Source of the DNA: Cyanobium sp. NIES-981
Lineage (GTDB): Bacteria; Cyanobacteriota; Cyanobacteriia; PCC-6307; Cyanobiaceae
DNA length: 64,000 bases
Direction: 5' to 3'
Assembly: GCF_900088535.1 (NCBI RefSeq)
Contig: NZ_LT578417.1
Span: 372,001 to 436,000 of the forward strand
Position 1 is the first letter of the stretch. Each line of letters begins with the position of its first letter. The notes under the pieces are model-generated. The model did not search any database. It was given only the letters and a program-made list of their open reading frames with translations, and was not told the DNA's origin. Below are positions 1-10,927 of this stretch, piece after piece. A program made the position numbers and the translations under genes.

Positions 1-1742
<1,742 letters not shown>

Positions 1743-1749
1743 TGCTGAG

Positions 1750-1767
1750 ACACTTTTTAATAAGTGT
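1750..1767. promoter_or_regulatory. short palindrome just upstream of the ftsH start
   Basis: Six-base inverted repeat ACACTT / AAGTGT with an AT-rich six-base loop, 7 bases upstream of the ftsH start codon on the minus strand. It stands out in very GC-rich surroundings. It could be an operator, a 5'-UTR hairpin over the ribosome-binding region, or part of a promoter. The sequence alone does not say which. Confidence 0.35.
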
Positions 1768-1797
1768 AACGGCGGAGACGGACCGCTGGCCCCCGGT

Positions 1798-2187
1798 TCA
1801 GCCGGCCGTCACCCAGGTCTGCACCAGATCACCGTTGCCGTGGCTGAGGCTCAATCCGCGCGCCATCAGCCCCATCGCTCCTCCCGGGGCGCCCGGTTCC
1901 GGGGCAGCGGTCCCGGCGCCGTCAGGGCTGTCCACGGCGGCTGGATCAGCGGCGATGGCTCCGATCGCGAGGTCCGCCACGGCCAGGGTCTCGATCAGCT
2001 CGGGGCCCCCGAGCCCGTGGGTCCAGATCTTGAGCTCCGAGTCGGGAGGGCAGGAAAAGCTCAGCAGTTCAAAGGGAAACACCACCCGTTCGAGGAAGAA
2101 CTGTTCGGGTCCGACACAGCGGGCGATCACCATGCGATCGCTGCTGTTCCGGTATCCGCACTCCAGCCAGGTCAAGGTGATTACCAC
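1798..2187 (-). CDS. DUF1830 domain protein
   Basis: Small conserved cyanobacterial protein of unknown function, 129 residues. The N-terminal ~60 residues (core around [15 protein letters not shown] and [15 protein letters not shown]) match the DUF1830 pattern as I remember it: an aromatic-rich beta segment followed by 'ERVVFP' and a 'PP..L.I.T' stretch. The C-terminal half is rich in Ala, Gly and Pro and probably disordered. The start is a GTG. It is transcribed in the same direction as ftsH and lies just upstream of it, with only 55 bases between them. No signal peptide or membrane helix is seen. No function can be assigned. Confidence 0.8.
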   Translation of the reverse strand: MVITLTWLECGYRNSSDRMVIARCVGPEQFFLERVVFPFELLSFSCPPDSELKIWTHGLGGPELIETLAVADLAIGAIAADPAAVDSPDGAGTAAPEPGAPGGAMGLMARGLSLSHGNGDLVQTWVTAG

Positions 2188-2318
2188 TCACGATGGGACC
2201 TATCAAGCCATCGAATGCCCCAGGCCGTTGGTGGCCTACGCCACGGTTTCCGCATCTGCCGGAACGGCTTAAGACTTTTTTCGGGATTCCCGCCCAGGCA
2301 GGCCGGTGCCGGCGCGCG

Positions 2319-3548
2319 TCAGAGGCTGCGCAGGGCCACGATCGGATCGAGCTGGGAAGCGCGGCGGGCCGGCACCACCCCGAAGAACAGGCCGATCGAG
2401 CCCGACAGTCCCACCGTGACCAGGATCGTGCCGGTGCCGATCGTGGCCGGCAGCGGGGTGAGCAGGGCCACCAGGCTCACGGTGCCGATCCCCACGGCTG
2501 TGCCGATGGCGCCTCCCAGGCTCGCCAGCACGAGCGACTCCACCAGGAACTGGAGCAGCACGTCGCCGCTGCGGGCGCCCAGGGCCTTGCGCAGGCCGAT
2601 TTCGGCCGTGCGCTCGCTCACCGACACCAGCATGATGTTCATGATGCCGATGCCACCCACCAGCAGCGACACGGCGCCGATCGCCGCCAGCATCAAGGTG
2701 AGTCCGCCGGTGATCGTGCTCACGATCGTGAGAGCGTCCTGCTGGGAGCGCACGGCGAAGTCGTCCTCCCGCAGGATGCGGTGCCGCTGCCGCAGCAGAT
2801 TGGTGATCTGGAAGGCGGCCGCACCGGTGCTGTCGCCATCCCTGGCCTCCACACTGATGAAGTTGAGGCTCACCCCGTAGGTGGGATCGCGCCCCGAGAG
2901 CTTGCTCACCATCGTGGTGAGGGGCACATAGGCGTTCTCGTCCTGGTTCTGGCCGAACACGGCACCTTTGGCCTGCAGCACGCCGATCACCTCGAACGGC
3001 TGGGTGCGGATGCGCAGGGTGCGCCCCACGGCTGTGCCCCCGGGGAACATCTTCTCGGCCAGATCGGGGCCGATCACCGCCACACTGCGGGCCGCCTCCA
3101 GGTCGCTGGCCGAGAAGAAGCGGCCGCGCGCCATCTCGAACTGCCGCACCGGCAGGAATTCGGGCGTGATGCCGTTCACGGAGGCCGTGCTGCTGAGTCC
3201 GCCCGCCTGCACCACCTCGCTGAGCGTGATCTGGGGCGCCACCCGCTTCACCGTGGGCACCTGCTCCGCGATGGCCTGGGCGTCCTCGAGCACCAGGGTC
3301 TTGGGGAAGTCGATGCCCTGGCGGCGGGTGTCGTTGTTGCCCGGCACCACGAAGAGCACGTTGGCGCCGAGGTTGCTCAGCTGCCCCTCGGCCAGGTTCT
3401 GGGCCCCACGGCCCACCCCCACCAGGGTGATCACGGAGGCGTTGCCGATCACGATGCCCAGCATCGTGAGCAGGCTGCGCAGGCGGTTGGCGCGCAGGGT
3501 GGACAGGGCCATGCCCACCGTTTCGCCCAGGGGCAGCTTCGAGGCCAT
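2319..3548 (-). CDS. ABC transporter permease, MacB/FtsX-like
   Basis: Membrane permease of 409 residues with MacB-type topology. It has an N-terminal cytoplasmic stretch with the typical TLRANRLRSLLTMLGIVIG helix, a large extracytoplasmic MacB-periplasmic-core-like region (~45-270), and three C-terminal helices, the first containing GGIGIMNIMLVSVSERTAEIG. The last region ends PARRASQLDPIVALR, a family hallmark. The ATG at 3548 is preferred over an in-frame upstream start at 3629 because the conserved region begins there and the longer form would run into pyk. It starts 19 bases after the pyk stop codon and is probably co-transcribed with it. No ATPase partner is adjacent; the substrate is unknown. 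Confidence 0.9.
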   Translation of the reverse strand: MASKLPLGETVGMALSTLRANRLRSLLTMLGIVIGNASVITLVGVGRGAQNLAEGQLSNLGANVLFVVPGNNDTRRQGIDFPKTLVLEDAQAIAEQVPTVKRVAPQITLSEVVQAGGLSSTASVNGITPEFLPVRQFEMARGRFFSASDLEAARSVAVIGPDLAEKMFPGGTAVGRTLRIRTQPFEVIGVLQAKGAVFGQNQDENAYVPLTTMVSKLSGRDPTYGVSLNFISVEARDGDSTGAAAFQITNLLRQRHRILREDDFAVRSQQDALTIVSTITGGLTLMLAAIGAVSLLVGGIGIMNIMLVSVSERTAEIGLRKALGARSGDVLLQFLVESLVLASLGGAIGTAVGIGTVSLVALLTPLPATIGTGTILVTVGLSGSIGLFFGVVPARRASQLDPIVALRSL

Positions 3549-3567
3549 GGGATGGGGGAGGTCGGCC

Positions 3568-5352
3568 CTAGACGATGGCGCCGACGGGGTCGGCATTGTG
3601 GCTGCGGGCACCGCGGTGCACCAGCCCATGGTGGAGATCGAGGGTCACGATCTCGCCATCGCGCAGGCTCTCGAGGGCATTGGTGACCCCCACGATCGCC
3701 GGGATGCCGGTGCGCTGGGCGATCACGGCCGCATGGCTCTCGGCGCCGCCCGCCTCGGCGATCACCGCCTTGGCCCGGCGGAACGCCTCCACGTAGGCGG
3801 CGGTGGTCTCCCGCACCACCAGGATCTCGCCCGTCTGGATGGCGGCGGCGTCCTCGGCCCGGATCACCACCCGCACCCGGCCGCTCACCGAGCCGGTGCC
3901 GATGCCCAGTCCCCGGGGCAGCACCGCGGTCACGATGCCGACCTTGATGAAGTCGGTGGAACCGCTCACCCCGGCCAGGGTGCCGGCGGTCTGCACCACC
4001 AGGTCGCCGTCCTGGAGGAATCCTCCCTCACGGGCCAGGCTCATCGCCAGACTGAAGGTGCTGGTGGTGGAGGTCTGCTCGGGCACCAGCAGGGGATTCA
4101 CCCCCCAGATCAGCTGCAGCTGGCGCGCCACCTGGGGCTCACTGGTGACTGCCAGGATCGGGGTGCTGGGCCTGAACTTGCTCACGTTGCGCGCGGTCGC
4201 GCCACTCTTGGTGAGCGGCAGGATCGCCGCGGCGTTGAGGTTGCGGGCGATGTTGCTCACCGCCTGGCAGATGGCGTTGGGGATGGTGGTGGCCATGCGG
4301 CTGTCGATCAGGCGCATGGGGTAGTCGCGCTCGATGCGGCGGGCGATCGTGGCCATCGTGGCCACGGCCTCCACCGGGTAGTCGCCCACGGCGCTCTCGT
4401 TGGAGAGCATCACGGCGTCGGTGCCGTCGAGGATGGCGTTGGCCACATCGCTCACCTCGGCGCGGGTGGGCCGCGGGCAGCTCACCATCGAGTCGAGCAT
4501 CTGGGTGGCGGTGATCACCGGAATCCCCAGGCTGTTGGCCTTGCGGATCAGCTCCTTCTGCAGCAGGGGCACCTCCTCGGCCGGCATCTCCACCCCGAGA
4601 TCACCGCGGGCCACCATCACCCCATCGCACAACATCAGGATGTCGTCGATCTGGTCGATGGCCTCGAATTTCTCGATCTTGGCCACCACGGGGGTGGCAT
4701 GGCCCTGGCTGGCGATCAGTTCCTTGATTTCCTGCAGGTCGGAGGGATTGCGCACGAAACTGAGTGCCACCCAGTCCACGCCGTGCTTCAGTCCGAAGCT
4801 GAGATCAGCACGGTCCTTGTCCGTGAGGGCACGAATCGAGAGCTGCACATCGGGGAAGTTCACCCCCTTGTTGTTACTGAGCACCCCACCCACCGTCACG
4901 GTGCAGTGGAGAGTGTGATCAGCGGCGCTCACCGATTCCACGCACATTTCCACGCGGCCGTCATCCAGCAGGATGCGGCTGCCGGGGGTCACCTCGTCGG
5001 CCAGCTTGTCGTAGGTGACCGTGGCGATCTCCTGGGTGCAGGCCACATCCCGGGACGTGAGGCTGAAACGGGAGCCCCGGGCCAGGGTGATCGGGCCATC
5101 GGCGAAGCGCCCCAGGCGGATCTTGGGACCCTGCAGGTCCTGGAGGATGCCCACATGCACGCCCATTTCCACCGACACCTGGCGGATCGTGGCGATCCGG
5201 GCCGCGTGATCGCTGTGGTCGCCGTGGGAGAAATTCAGCCGGAACGTGGTGGCCCCCGCTTCCACCAGGGCCTTGAGGCGTTCGGGGGATTCGGTGGCGG
5301 GCCCGATCGTGGCGACGATCTTGGTGCGACGCATGAGATCGGGCTGGGACAT
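3568..5352 (-). CDS. pyk: pyruvate kinase with C-terminal phosphohistidine-like domain
   Basis: Glycolytic enzyme making pyruvate and ATP from phosphoenolpyruvate and ADP. The N-terminus MRRTKIVATIGPA and the active-site stretch MVARGDLGVEMP are clear. After the usual ~470-residue kinase core there is an extra domain (about 480-594) resembling the PEP-utilising mobile domain, with an ESHAAVIAQRTGIPAIVG motif that would carry the phosphohistidine. This long form is known in cyanobacteria and some Bacilli. Two starts are close together (MSQPDLMRRTK and MRRTK); the first is used here. A divergent MazG-like gene begins 58 bases away. Sugar-phosphate allostery is likely from the family but cannot be read from the sequence. 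Confidence 0.96.
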   Translation of the reverse strand: MSQPDLMRRTKIVATIGPATESPERLKALVEAGATTFRLNFSHGDHSDHAARIATIRQVSVEMGVHVGILQDLQGPKIRLGRFADGPITLARGSRFSLTSRDVACTQEIATVTYDKLADEVTPGSRILLDDGRVEMCVESVSAADHTLHCTVTVGGVLSNNKGVNFPDVQLSIRALTDKDRADLSFGLKHGVDWVALSFVRNPSDLQEIKELIASQGHATPVVAKIEKFEAIDQIDDILMLCDGVMVARGDLGVEMPAEEVPLLQKELIRKANSLGIPVITATQMLDSMVSCPRPTRAEVSDVANAILDGTDAVMLSNESAVGDYPVEAVATMATIARRIERDYPMRLIDSRMATTIPNAICQAVSNIARNLNAAAILPLTKSGATARNVSKFRPSTPILAVTSEPQVARQLQLIWGVNPLLVPEQTSTTSTFSLAMSLAREGGFLQDGDLVVQTAGTLAGVSGSTDFIKVGIVTAVLPRGLGIGTGSVSGRVRVVIRAEDAAAIQTGEILVVRETTAAYVEAFRRAKAVIAEAGGAESHAAVIAQRTGIPAIVGVTNALESLRDGEIVTLDLHHGLVHRGARSHNADPVGAIV

Positions 5353-5410
5353 CGCGGTGGCGAAGTTAAGGCCGAAACTACCATCGTGCCCTGTCTCAGG
5401 ACTGGCACGA

Positions 5411-5740
5411 ATGGACTTCCAGACTTACCAGGAACGGTGCCGCCGCACGGCGCTGTACCCCGGGGTCGGCCAGAACCCCATCTACCCCACCCTGGGCCTG
5501 TGCGGCGAGTCGGGAGAAGTGGCCGACAAGGTGAAGAAGGTGCTGCGCGATCGGGGCGGCGTGTTCAGTGACGAGGTGCGGGCGGCCCTGCAGCTGGAGC
5601 TCGGCGATGTGCTCTGGTACGTGGCCCAGCTGGCCTCCGAACTGGGTCTCGATCTCGACACCGTGGCTTCGGCCAATCTGGAGAAGCTGGCCAGCCGTGC
5701 CGCCCGTAACGTGATCGCAGGCGAGGGCGACCTGCGCTGA
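5411..5740 (+). CDS. MazG-like nucleoside triphosphate pyrophosphohydrolase
   Basis: All-alpha NTP pyrophosphohydrolase of 109 residues, of the single-domain MazG-like kind that hydrolyses (d)NTPs to monophosphates. The metal-binding pattern is visible as GLCGESGEVADKVKK and, about 35 residues later, ELGDVLWYVAQLA. The start at 5411 gives MDFQTYQERCRRTA, a normal family N-terminus; an in-frame upstream ATG at 5246 lies inside pyk on the other strand and is unlikely. The exact substrate (canonical or damaged nucleotide) cannot be predicted. It is divergent from pyk. Confidence 0.88.
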   Translation: MDFQTYQERCRRTALYPGVGQNPIYPTLGLCGESGEVADKVKKVLRDRGGVFSDEVRAALQLELGDVLWYVAQLASELGLDLDTVASANLEKLASRAARNVIAGEGDLR

Positions 5741-5794
5741 CTGTTCCGGCAGCCGCCCGCTCCCCCTGCCAGCCCGATTCCCATCCGCCCCGCG

Positions 5795-6268
5795 ATGCCT
5801 CCCCTGAAGCGCCTGTTGCCGGTCCTGGTGCTCATCAGCGGCCTCCTGCTGTTCGCGCCGGGGGCTGGAGCCGCCGATCTGCAGGTGCAGAACGTGACGC
5901 TGGAGCCCTGCCCGGCGAACGATGTGGCCTCCCAGCCCGAGCTGCGCCGTCCGGCCGGGGCCACCTGTTACGCCATGCGCGGCACCGTGGTCAACAACCG
6001 GCGCAAGCCGGTGGTGGACACCGATGTGTTTGCCCTGATCGTGGATTCGAGCGGCGAGCCGGTGCTGCAGAACCGCACCCGGGTGGGTTCGATCGGGGAT
6101 GTGCCTCCGGGCGTGTCCACCTTCGCCCTGCGGCTGTCGGTACCCGCCGGCACTCCACGGCCCATCCGCTTTCGCAACGTGAAGGCGCGGGGATTCAACG
6201 CGCCGGTGCGCACGAGGGCCGGTGCCGAGGACGAACTGCTTCCCCTGGAGCAGGACCTGGCGAGCTGA
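5795..6268 (+). CDS. secreted protein of unknown function
   Basis: 157-residue protein with a clear Sec signal peptide: KR near the start, a hydrophobic run LLPVLVLISGLLLFAPG and an AGAA-type cleavage site near residue 27. The mature part has two cysteines (in EPCPAND and ATCYAMR) that could form a disulfide, and a beta-rich pattern (RGTVVNNRRKPVVDTDVFALIVDSSG). That pattern looks like a small beta-sandwich of the kind used for chain decoration or assembly. I do not recognise the family. It follows the MazG-like gene by 54 bases on the same strand and may be co-transcribed. Confidence 0.75.
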   Translation: MPPLKRLLPVLVLISGLLLFAPGAGAADLQVQNVTLEPCPANDVASQPELRRPAGATCYAMRGTVVNNRRKPVVDTDVFALIVDSSGEPVLQNRTRVGSIGDVPPGVSTFALRLSVPAGTPRPIRFRNVKARGFNAPVRTRAGAEDELLPLEQDLAS

Positions 6269-6274
6269 GCCTGC

Positions 6275-6316
6275 ACCAGGAGCTCAGTACCAGGAGCTCA
6301 GTACCAGGAGCTCAGT
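6275..6316. repeat. three perfect 14-bp tandem repeats
   Basis: The unit ACCAGGAGCTCAGT occurs three times in perfect tandem (6275-6288, 6289-6302, 6303-6316), right after the secreted-protein gene. The third copy contains the stop codon of the convergent YggT gene (TCA at 6312-6314 read as TGA on the minus strand). Each unit contains the palindrome GAGCTC. It looks like replication-slippage duplication in the space between two convergent genes. Confidence 0.9.
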
Positions 6317-6599
6317 ACATCGACGCCATCATGCTCACGCTGGCGCTGCCGAGCAGCTGCTGCCCCAGGCTGAGGGTGAGGAAGGCCAGGATCGCCGAGA
6401 GATCGAGTCCCCCGATCGGCGGGATCAGGCCGCGGAACACGTTGAGGTAGGGGTCGGTGATCGAGCTGACGCTGGAGAGCACCGGATTGCCCCAGTCGAG
6501 ATTCGGAAACCAGCTCAGCAGCACCCGCACCAGCAGGATCAGGGAATAGATCTCCAGCGTGCGGCTGAGCACGCTCAGCACCTGGGCGACGACGTCCAT
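6312..6599 (-). CDS. YggT family membrane protein
   Basis: 95-residue integral membrane protein with two hydrophobic segments (about 15-32 and 66-90) and the family core RVLLSWFPNL.W.NPV followed by ITDPYLNVFRGLIPP. YggT proteins (Ycf19 in plastids) are linked to cell division and chloroplast or nucleoid distribution in cyanobacteria and to osmotic tolerance in bacteria; the mechanism is unclear. It lies 24 bases downstream of scpB on the same strand, so division and chromosome-condensation functions may share a transcript. The stop codon is embedded in the third copy of a 14-bp tandem repeat. Confidence 0.93.
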   Translation of the reverse strand: MDVVAQVLSVLSRTLEIYSLILLVRVLLSWFPNLDWGNPVLSSVSSITDPYLNVFRGLIPPIGGLDLSAILAFLTLSLGQQLLGSASVSMMASMY

Positions 6600-6623
6600 G
6601 GGACCACGGGATGAACCCCGACT

Positions 6624-7169
6624 CTATGCAGCCCGCCGCGGCTGGGGTTGCTGTTCCTCCGCTCGAACCGTGAAGGTGCGGTGGAATTTCTCGCTGAGGC
6701 TGATCCAGTACGACCGGCCTTCGCTCTGGCGGCGCCGCTCGATGAAGTTCTGGCTCAGCAGCTCCTTGATGTGGTCGTAGGCACCCGAGCCGCGCAGTTC
6801 CACCAGCTCCGACTGCAGGATGCGCTTCTTGAGGGCAATCGTGGCCAGGGTCCGCAGGGCGGCGGTGGAGAGGTCCACGGGTACGAGGTTCTGCACCAGC
6901 TCCGCCAGGCTTTCCCGCAGCTGCAGCCCGTAGTGCAGGCCGTCCTGCCGGATTTCCAGGGCGGTGTCGCGATGGGCGTAGTCGGCCATGAGCGTGATCA
7001 GCCCCACCTCTGCGGTTGCCGTATCCACCCCCGCGATGGAGGCCAGCTCCTGGAGGCTCAGGGGCTTCCCCTTGAGGTAGAGGATCGCCTCGAGATGGGC
7101 AGGAAGCGACAGATTCGGCACGGCCGGGGAAGGGGGCTGGATGGTGCCGGCTTCGGGATCCACGCCCAT
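6624..7169 (-). CDS. scpB: segregation and condensation protein B
   Basis: ScpB binds the kleisin ScpA and with SMC forms the bacterial condensin that organises and segregates chromosomes. The 181-residue protein contains the two winged-helix domains expected of the family: LPAHLEAILYLKGKPLSLQELASIAG in the first, and the signature region ALRTLATIALKKRILQSELVELRGSG followed by a LLSQNFIER stretch in the second. The ATG at 7169 is preferred to longer frames because the extra upstream residues are Arg/Pro/Ala-rich and non-conserved. It is followed by yggT and lies 112 bases downstream of ilvA. Confidence 0.92.
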   Translation of the reverse strand: MGVDPEAGTIQPPSPAVPNLSLPAHLEAILYLKGKPLSLQELASIAGVDTATAEVGLITLMADYAHRDTALEIRQDGLHYGLQLRESLAELVQNLVPVDLSTAALRTLATIALKKRILQSELVELRGSGAYDHIKELLSQNFIERRRQSEGRSYWISLSEKFHRTFTVRAEEQQPQPRRAA

Positions 7170-7281
7170 GGCGGTGTGCCCAGGACAGGGACGCAAGGTA
7201 GGAGAGGGCCGGCCCCTTGTCTGCCCCCGCTGCCCCTCTGGCCGCCGGCAGACCCGACGCAGCCGCGACGCAGCGGCTGGA

Positions 7282-8874
7282 TCAGCTCTTGGAGCCCAGG
7301 AACAGGCGGTAGGCCGGGTTGCCGCTCTCATCCCAGTGGGCGTATCCGAGGCTGTCGAGGAAGCTCTGCCAAGCCTGGCGTTCGGCCGGCGGCACCTGCA
7401 CGCCCACCACGATCCGGCCCACGTCGGCACCGTGGTTGCGGTAATGGAAGATGCTGATGTTCCAGCTGGCCTGCAGGGCGTTCACGAAGGCCATCAACGC
7501 CCCGGGCTTCTCGGGGAACTCGAAGCGGTAGAGCAGTTCCTCCCCCTGCTCGAGGGCCTCGCCGGCGCTGGCGGGAAGCCGGCCGCCCACCATGTGGCGC
7601 AGGTGCAGCTTGGCCAGCTCGTTGCAGCTGAGATCCAGGCAGGGGAAGCCGGCCGCCGTGAGTTCCTCCAGCAGCTGCAGGGTGTCGGCGTGGCCCTGGA
7701 TCTGCACGCCCACGAAGATGTGGGCCACCCGGGGGTCCGCCAGGCGGTAACTGAACTCCGTGAGGCTGCGCTCCCCCAGCACCTGGCAGAAGCGCCGCAG
7801 ACTGCCCGGCCGCTCGGGAATCTCCACGGCCAGCATGGCCTCCCGCTCCTCGCCCAGCTCGGCCCGCTCGGCCACGAAGCGCAGCCGGTCGAAGTTCATG
7901 TTGGCGCCGCAGGCCACCGCCACCAGGGTGCGCTCCCGATGGCCCTGCAGCTCCACGTCCAGCTTCATGCCCGCCACAGCGAGGGCGCCGGCGGGTTCGA
8001 GGATCGAGCGGGTGTCCTCGAACACGTCCTTGATGGCGGCGCAGATCTCATCGGTGCCCACGGTCACCATGCGGTCCACGTAGCGCTGGGCCAGGGCGAA
8101 GGTGTGGACCCCCACCTGCCGCACGGCCACGCCGTCGGCGAAGAGCCCCACCTGCTCCAGTCGCACCCGCTCCCCCGCCGCCAGCGACCGGGCCATGGCA
8201 TCGGCGTCGTGGGGCTCCACTCCCACGATCTGCACCTGGGGCCAGAGGGTCTTCACGTAGGCGGCGATGCCGGCGATCAGTCCGCCGCCGCCCACCGCCA
8301 CGTAGATGGCATCCGGTGGCTGGGAGCACTGGCGCAGGATCTCCAGGCCGATCGTGCCCTGGCCGGCGATCACCTCCGGGTCGTCGAAGGGGTGGATGAA
8401 GCTGAGGCCCCGGGCGGCCGCCAGCTGCTGGGCATGGCCGCAGGCGGCGTCGTAGTTGTCGCCGTGGAGCACCACCTCGGCCCCCCGGGCCGCCACGGCC
8501 CGCACCTTCATCTCCGGGGTGGTGACCGGCATCACGATCACGGCGCGGCAGCCCAGCCGCTGGGCGCCGAGGGCCACCCCCTGGGCGTGGTTGCCGGCAC
8601 TGGCGGCGATCACACCCCGCTCCAGTTCGGCCGGGCTGAGGCTCGCCATCTTGTTGTAGGCGCCCCGCAGCTTGAAGCTGAACACCGGCTGCAGGTCCTC
8701 CCGTTTGAGCAGCACCCGGTTGTCCAGCCGTGCCGAGAGGTTCGGCGCCGCATCCAGGGGCGACTCGATCGCCACGTCGTAGACGCGGGCCCGCAGGATG
8801 CGGCGCAGATAGGCGTCGGAGGAGGCCGGTTCTGCCCAGGCCGGGGCTGTCGCGTGTCGGGGCGGCTCGCTCAT
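7282..8874 (-). CDS. ilvA: threonine ammonia-lyase, biosynthetic (threonine deaminase)
   Basis: PLP enzyme converting threonine to 2-oxobutanoate and ammonia, the first committed step of isoleucine synthesis. The catalytic lysine lies in FSFKLRGAYNKM (~65), and the PLP-phosphate loop is the glycine-rich VGGGGLIAG. Two ACT-like regulatory modules follow the catalytic domain (about 335-530), as in the isoleucine-feedback-inhibited biosynthetic form. At 530 residues it is the full two-module length. The ATG at 8874 gives a short non-conserved leader before DAYLRRILRARVYDVA. It is divergent from dxs, with about 70 bases between the two start codons. Confidence 0.95.
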   Translation of the reverse strand: MSEPPRHATAPAWAEPASSDAYLRRILRARVYDVAIESPLDAAPNLSARLDNRVLLKREDLQPVFSFKLRGAYNKMASLSPAELERGVIAASAGNHAQGVALGAQRLGCRAVIVMPVTTPEMKVRAVAARGAEVVLHGDNYDAACGHAQQLAAARGLSFIHPFDDPEVIAGQGTIGLEILRQCSQPPDAIYVAVGGGGLIAGIAAYVKTLWPQVQIVGVEPHDADAMARSLAAGERVRLEQVGLFADGVAVRQVGVHTFALAQRYVDRMVTVGTDEICAAIKDVFEDTRSILEPAGALAVAGMKLDVELQGHRERTLVAVACGANMNFDRLRFVAERAELGEEREAMLAVEIPERPGSLRRFCQVLGERSLTEFSYRLADPRVAHIFVGVQIQGHADTLQLLEELTAAGFPCLDLSCNELAKLHLRHMVGGRLPASAGEALEQGEELLYRFEFPEKPGALMAFVNALQASWNISIFHYRNHGADVGRIVVGVQVPPAERQAWQSFLDSLGYAHWDESGNPAYRLFLGSKS

Positions 8875-8945
8875 GACCCCAGTGTCGCAATCCGCACGGG
8901 ATCGCCGGGCGAACCCCCTAGATTGCATCCAACGCACGGGTCGTA

Positions 8946-10871
8946 ATGCATCTCAGTGAGCTGACCCACCCCAACCAGTTGCACGGTCTGAGCATCGCCG
9001 AGCTCGAGGCGATCGGGCGTCAGATCCGCGAGCGGCATCTGGAGGTGGTGAGCACCAGCGGTGGCCACCTGGGGCCGGGCCTGGGGGTGGTGGAACTCAC
9101 CCTCGCCCTCTACCAGACCCTCGATCTCGACCGCGACAAGGTGGTGTGGGACGTGGGCCACCAGGCCTACCCCCACAAGCTGATCACCGGCCGCTACAAG
9201 GATTTCCACACCCTCCGCCAAAAAGGCGGCGTGGCGGGCTACCTCAAGCGCAGCGAGAGCCGCTTCGACCATTTCGGCGCCGGCCATGCCAGCACCTCGA
9301 TCTCCGCGGCCCTGGGCATGGCCCTGGCGCGCGACCGGCGCGGTGAAAGCTTCAAGTGCGTGGCCGTGATCGGCGACGGCGCCCTCACCGGCGGCATGGC
9401 CCTGGAGGCGATCAACCACGCCGGCCACCTGCCCCACACCCGGCTGCTGGTGGTGCTGAACGACAACGACATGTCGATCAGCCCGCCCGTGGGCGCCCTT
9501 TCCACCCACCTCAACCGCATGCGGCACAGCCCGCCGCTGCAGTTTCTGCAGGACAACGCCGAGGAGGCGATCAAGCACCTGCCGTTCATGCACGGCGAGC
9601 TGCCGCCGGAGCTCAAGAATCTCAAGGAGAGCATGAAGCGGCTGGCGGTGCCCAAGGTGGGTGCCGTGTTCGAGGAGCTGGGCTTCACCTACATGGGCCC
9701 GATCGACGGCCACGACATCGCCGGCATGGTGAAGGTGTTCCAGCAGGCCCATGCCCACGACGGGCCGGTGCTGGTGCACGTGGCCACCACCAAGGGCAAG
9801 GGCTACCCCTACGCCGAAGCCGATCAGGTGGGCTACCACGCCCAGAGCGCCTTCGACCTGGCCACCGGCAAGGCCTTTCCCTCCAGCAAGCCGAAGCCGC
9901 CGAGCTACAGCAAGGTGTTCGGCCAGACGCTGGTGAAGATCTGCGACCAGGATCCCCGCGTGGTGGGCATCACCGCGGCGATGGCCACCGGCACCGGCCT
10001 GGACCTGCTGGAGAAAGCGCTGCCCGCCCAGTATTTCGACGTGGGCATCGCCGAACAGCACGCCGTGACCATGGCGGCCGGCATGGCCTGCGAGGGCCTG
10101 CGGCCGGTGTGCGCCATCTACAGCACCTTCCTGCAGCGCGCCTACGACCAGCTGATCCACGATGTGGGCATCCAGAAGCTGCCCGTCACCTTCGTGATGG
10201 ACCGGGCCGGCATCGTGGGGGCCGACGGCCCCACCCACCAGGGTCAGTACGACATCAGTTACCTGCGCTGCGTGCCCAACTTCACGGTGATGGCGCCGAA
10301 GGACGAAGCCGAGCTGCAGCGGATGCTGATCACCGCCATCCAGCACGACGGCCCCTGCGCCCTGCGCATTCCCCGGGGCGAGGGTGAGGGCGTGCCCCTG
10401 GCGGAGGAGGGCTTCGAAGCGCTGGAGATCGGCCGCGGGGAACTGCTGGCCGACGGCGACGACCTGCTGATCGTGGCCTACGGCGCCATGGTGCATCCCG
10501 CCATGGCCACGGCCGGACTGCTGCAGGAACAGGGTGTGCGCGCGGCCGTGATCAACGCCCGCTTCCTGCGGCCGCTGGATGAGGCCCTGATCCTGCCCAT
10601 GGCCCGGCGCATCGGCCGGGTGGTGACGATGGAAGAGGGATGCCTGGCCGGGGGCTTCGGTGCGGCCGTCACCGAGAGCCTGGTGGATCACGACGTGCTG
10701 GTGCCGGTGTTCCGCATCGGCATCCCCGACATGCTCGTGGACCATGCCTCTCCCGCCCAGAGCAAGGAGAGCCTGGGCCTCACCCCGCCCCAGATGGCGG
10801 AGCGCATCCTGGAGCGCTTCGGCACGGTGCTGCGGGTTCCGCTTCCGGCCCAACCCCCCCTGGCGGTCTGA
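8946..10871 (+). CDS. dxs: 1-deoxy-D-xylulose-5-phosphate synthase
   Basis: Thiamine diphosphate enzyme condensing pyruvate and glyceraldehyde 3-phosphate, the entry step of the MEP isoprenoid pathway that feeds carotenoids, phytol and quinones. It is full length at 641 residues. Visible features are [16 protein letters not shown] (~67-82), the thiamine-diphosphate/Mg motif [13 protein letters not shown] (~144-156), [13 protein letters not shown], and in the second half the catalytic glutamate in [16 protein letters not shown]. It is followed at once by a flavoprotein reductase gene, which may act on isoprenoid products. Confidence 0.97.
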   Translation: MHLSELTHPNQLHGLSIAELEAIGRQIRERHLEVVSTSGGHLGPGLGVVELTLALYQTLDLDRDKVVWDVGHQAYPHKLITGRYKDFHTLRQKGGVAGYLKRSESRFDHFGAGHASTSISAALGMALARDRRGESFKCVAVIGDGALTGGMALEAINHAGHLPHTRLLVVLNDNDMSISPPVGALSTHLNRMRHSPPLQFLQDNAEEAIKHLPFMHGELPPELKNLKESMKRLAVPKVGAVFEELGFTYMGPIDGHDIAGMVKVFQQAHAHDGPVLVHVATTKGKGYPYAEADQVGYHAQSAFDLATGKAFPSSKPKPPSYSKVFGQTLVKICDQDPRVVGITAAMATGTGLDLLEKALPAQYFDVGIAEQHAVTMAAGMACEGLRPVCAIYSTFLQRAYDQLIHDVGIQKLPVTFVMDRAGIVGADGPTHQGQYDISYLRCVPNFTVMAPKDEAELQRMLITAIQHDGPCALRIPRGEGEGVPLAEEGFEALEIGRGELLADGDDLLIVAYGAMVHPAMATAGLLQEQGVRAAVINARFLRPLDEALILPMARRIGRVVTMEEGCLAGGFGAAVTESLVDHDVLVPVFRIGIPDMLVDHASPAQSKESLGLTPPQMAERILERFGTVLRVPLPAQPPLAV

Positions 10872-10927
10872 GCACCACCGATCCCTGCGGGGGCCCTCGG
10901 CTCGATCCAGGCGATCCCCCTGCCAGC

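Noticed and set aside
2270-2283. T-run near 2275-2281 as an intrinsic terminator.
   Set aside because: No stable inverted repeat precedes the T run on either strand.
6275-6316. CRISPR-like short repeat.
   Set aside because: Copies are directly adjacent with no spacers; a simple tandem duplication.
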